From NCBI GenBank assembly GCA_024449915.1, contig JAMZAV010000310.1, positions 868,001 to 932,000 of the forward strand: a stretch of 64,000 bases of DNA, written 5' to 3'. The position numbers and the translations under genes are program-made. The notes below the pieces were generated by a model. It was not told where the DNA came from. It searched no databases and was given only the letters and a program-made list of their open reading frames with translations. This DNA is from Sweltsa coloradensis (Eukaryota > Arthropoda > Insecta > Plecoptera > Chloroperlidae). Shown one piece after another: positions 61,001 through 64,000 of this stretch (positions within the stretch are counted from its first letter, which is position 1; every line of letters starts with the position of its first letter).

Positions 61001-64000
61001 GGTTGGAAAATAGTTTTTGATGCCCTATAATAAAACGCAATGAGTCGTAAAATGTTTAAGAGGCGAAGATAAAATAAAAGAACTTGAAACTTGTGTAGGT
61101 GTACCGGTTTGGTGCGTCTGGGTTGGTAATAACGAGACCTGGGCGGAACAGTACGAAGTTTTGCTTAGATCGTTCTTAGCCTTGCCCCGCTTGTCTTTAT
61201 GATTGAAAAATTCAATGTCTATATCTAATTTTATTTCACTCACAAAATAGAGCTTTTGTTACAAGTACACAAGTTTCAAAATATTATGAACAATAATTAC
61301 AGAATTTAATTAATTTGACAAGGAAGGATAAATATGTGCAAATAATATTCATTAGTATTATTTTATTTTGAAATGTTTCAGATAGGATATTTACTAGTCT
61401 GTATTTGCATGGATTAAAACGTCTCATTACTTTAAGAGAATTCATATCAATGTACTGTACAAATATATAAAACACCTAAACTTGAAGTAAGTGTTTTAAA
61501 ATATAGTGACCGGTTGTTTAACTATAACAAACATGGCGAGAAATAAGATAACAAGTGAAATAACTGTTTCGGGTTTTATTATTTGCTTCGTTCTGTATTT
61601 TTTATGTCGTATATTCATTCGTTGGATCACGTATACATGATAGTACGTACGTTTTAATACACCCTATTGTGAGCCTTTTAATTTTTATCTTGGGCCCCTA
61701 CTTTCATATGGGAGCAAATCCGCAGGCTTATATGGTGTGTTTGTCGTATCATCTTATGAAACACACGTATGACATATTGAGGATTCTTACTCCTCTTCTT
61801 TCATTTATACAAATCTTACATCTTTTAATAATTATAGACTTATCGAAATGGGTTCGCTAGCCAGGCGTAAAATAGCAATATCACTTTATGTTCTGGTTGT
61901 TTCTATTGTAGATGATAAAACAACAATTCACTGTTAGTGTTTGGCCTAGATCATATATTGCTCGCATGAGGGCAGTTTGGTATGAGCTCGTTTCGTCAGG
62001 ACTCCTATACTAGAAAACTCTAGCAAGTAGTTAAACTTTATCAGTGGTGCAATATATCGAATGCTCGCAGATCGACTTTGCGCTCAAGGTGTAGTAGTGC
62101 CCGACTCGACATGTCACCCGGGTGTGCGTTGCTGACTCAATTCAAGTGGAGCAATCAATAACCTCGCAAATCAGAAGTAAACGAGACCAAAAAATTAGTG
62201 TAAGAACATTTTGATCACATGAAAAAGTGATATTTTTTAATCTTTGGTGAATTTCATGTGGCAGGTTTGTAATTTATCACTCCCTTGGGGAACAGCCTCT
62301 AGAATCACGGTTTTTATGACGAAGATGATCACAAGCGACGATGTTGGCTAATATTTCAGGCACGTCCCCCTACCTCGTCGCTTGTGTTAGCACGCATCGA
62401 GTCAAACTGCTTGCGCTAAGTCAATTACACGCGATTATAAGGCGCACAGTCTTCAATCTAAGAGGCTGCCTAATGCTTAACGGCGGCTCCCAGTGGGCTC
62501 GGGACCCCCCTGCACAATAACTCACCCCCGCCCCCGCCTCCCGGGCGCTTTGTCAAAACATGATTACTACGGGCGAAGGCCGCGGCTCCACGGAATTGGT
62601 CTGCGCACACTTCCAATAACCTTTCGCTATTCAACCATTTGTGTACTCAAATATTGAAATTCTCCGAGAACTTCTTTTCAAGCCATCTGATTTTCATTGT
62701 ACGCCTCTGACGGCGAAGTCGGATGAAAAAAAACGAAATGTTTAACTTTACGTAGAACTTGTCATTTCATCATTCAACGCCATCACGCCATTACAATTGT
62801 TAGAATTATTACCTTTAGTTACCTTGACGAGCAAGAAAAATATTCTGTCTGAAAAATGTAATCTCATCTCTCTTGAAAGTGGAAGCACGACTAGGATTCC
62901 TTAATCGCATTAAAGTGTAACTTTATACTTTGAACAGCGTAGGTTGGAATGATTAAATGAATTCTGGCTCAGCCCTCTCTTCAATAATTATTTCGCGGGC
63001 GGGCCAGAGACAAGGGTCCCCATGCTAATTCAGCCGTGCCATGTTTGGTGTCGACCCCAACTCCGGAAATTGAACCACGCTAGAGACAGGAATATAGGCC
63101 AGTACTGCCGTGCAGGAAATGTCAGCCCTTGTTCTTTGTAGAGCCTCTCGAGATGGGGCCGTAAGAAAGGTGGAGCCTCCGATCTCTGAATAACTTCACA
63201 TCCCTGGCAGTTCTCTGGAACTCGTGAAAAACAACGGCCCGAGAAGTCACTTTCCAACAAAAGGGAGGTAGAAAAGAACTCGGCTTGTAAATAATGTTGA
63301 TCCAAATAGCTCCTTAAAAACTTTCCTCCAGGGACATCGTTCACGAAGTTAGCCACAAGCGAGCGACATCGGGCATTATTGCTTTCTTTATTTGATCCCT
63401 GGCACAGTTAAGCACACGTGATTGAATCGATAACAACAACAATAAATAGAGACAGATCTCCACGTCTTCGTTGTACGACTCATCCATTCAATACTCTCGT
63501 CGGCACAAACACGAGATGATGTGTCTTCTTGAGTAATGAATGCACGGTTTTCTGTACGTTGTCGGTGTCATCGGCCAATCTGCACTGTGCTTCTTAGAGC
63601 GCTTGTACGTATGACACAATCTCCCGGTGAAACACAATTCTCCATAAGAGGACGTATATGTGTCAGTCGCTAGAACTATTACGATGTTTACAAGTTTCAA
63701 ACTATGGTTTCGATGTTGATTGCACAACTTCGCTGAAATAATGTATACACCGAAGAGAAGCGAGTCGATAAAGGAAACTAAAACTTTCAGCACTGGCTCA
63801 TAATTTCAAAGTAGAGCACGGTGCTATCTCGTGTACCAACCATGTTTAACCCGAACCCAAACACTTCTAGATTGACTCGTTATTTTAGGTTGTTATTTAA
63901 AAAAATTAATAACATTCTAGTAAGCAAAGATTGTTTTTTGCGTTGACTTATTTTCACATGATTCAATTACGTTTCATGAACTGTGGTATGAATGTTCTAT
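58083..64000. other. No gene recognised; about 5.9 kb of spacer
   Basis: Open frames reach 130 codons (58344-58736, +) and 108 codons (63030-63356, -) without a recognisable domain. A CpG-rich patch lies near 62480-62600. One copy of the tRNA-Ala-like motif is listed separately. Confidence 0.5.
58738..58755 (+). repeat. Isolated copy of the tRNA-Ala 3'-end-like motif
   Basis: GACCCGGCACCTCCACCA followed by AAAT, the same strand and the same following bases as the copies in arrays A and B and at 24516. The wider flanks are unrelated to those loci by eye. Confidence 0.6.

Noticed and set aside
63030..63356. 108-codon minus-strand open frame with protein-like composition
   Set aside because: No motif recognised and no splice or start context; kept only as unproven.

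Overview
The window looks like animal nuclear DNA, most probably from an insect or another arthropod. It is A+T-rich by eye and has no long open frames: the longest are about 177, 157 and 140 codons, and none shows a recognisable domain. It carries tRNA-derived SINEs, microsatellites, short-period tandem arrays and a ratchet-type splice site. The arthropod guess rests on these traits and on a repeated 18-mer that matches, from memory, the mature 3' end of insect tRNA-Ala. I recognise no complete protein gene. The window is best read as a gene desert or part of a very long intron.

Layout. 0-5 kb is unannotated, with one G+C-rich patch near 4.2 kb. 5.03-6.22 kb holds a hairpin cluster, then a juxtaposed acceptor and donor followed by a 67-nt open exon-like block that ends in a second strong donor, and then a 15-nt exon-like unit. 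7.05-10.42 kb is a tandem array of about twelve ~226-bp units, interrupted by a SINE at 8.53-8.95 kb. 10.4-20 kb is mostly featureless apart from a strong 40-nt hairpin at 11.5 kb. 20.2-20.75 kb is a CpG-dense patch followed by a higher-order minisatellite and a GA tract. A second SINE lies at 21.96-22.34 kb and a headless third copy at 40.2-40.5 kb. Isolated tRNA-like box A/box B sequences lie on the minus strand near 27.7, 41.3 and 54.2 kb. 45.64-46.04 kb is a G+C-rich composite X-Y-Y tandem array. 49.62-50.48 kb is a second ~220-bp array. 53.07-53.65 kb is a foldback/MITE-like element. 56.2-56.4 kb is a diverged 130-bp direct duplication, and 58.04-58.08 kb is a (TC)23 microsatellite.

The most interesting signals are two. 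First, an 18-nt motif (TACCCGGCGCCTCCACCA or close variants) occurs at four separate loci, always on the + strand, once per unit in both arrays. It reads like the 3' end of tRNA-Ala including the post-transcriptional CCA. Its complement is what a tRNA-Ala-primed LTR element would use as primer-binding site, so the arrays may be tandem LTR-internal units of tiny (TRIM-like) retroelements lying antisense. Second, the 5.6-kb site has the textbook layout of a recursive (ratchet) splice site with an RS-exon, suggesting that the window is transcribed on the + strand as part of a long intron. Both readings are inferences from sequence alone.
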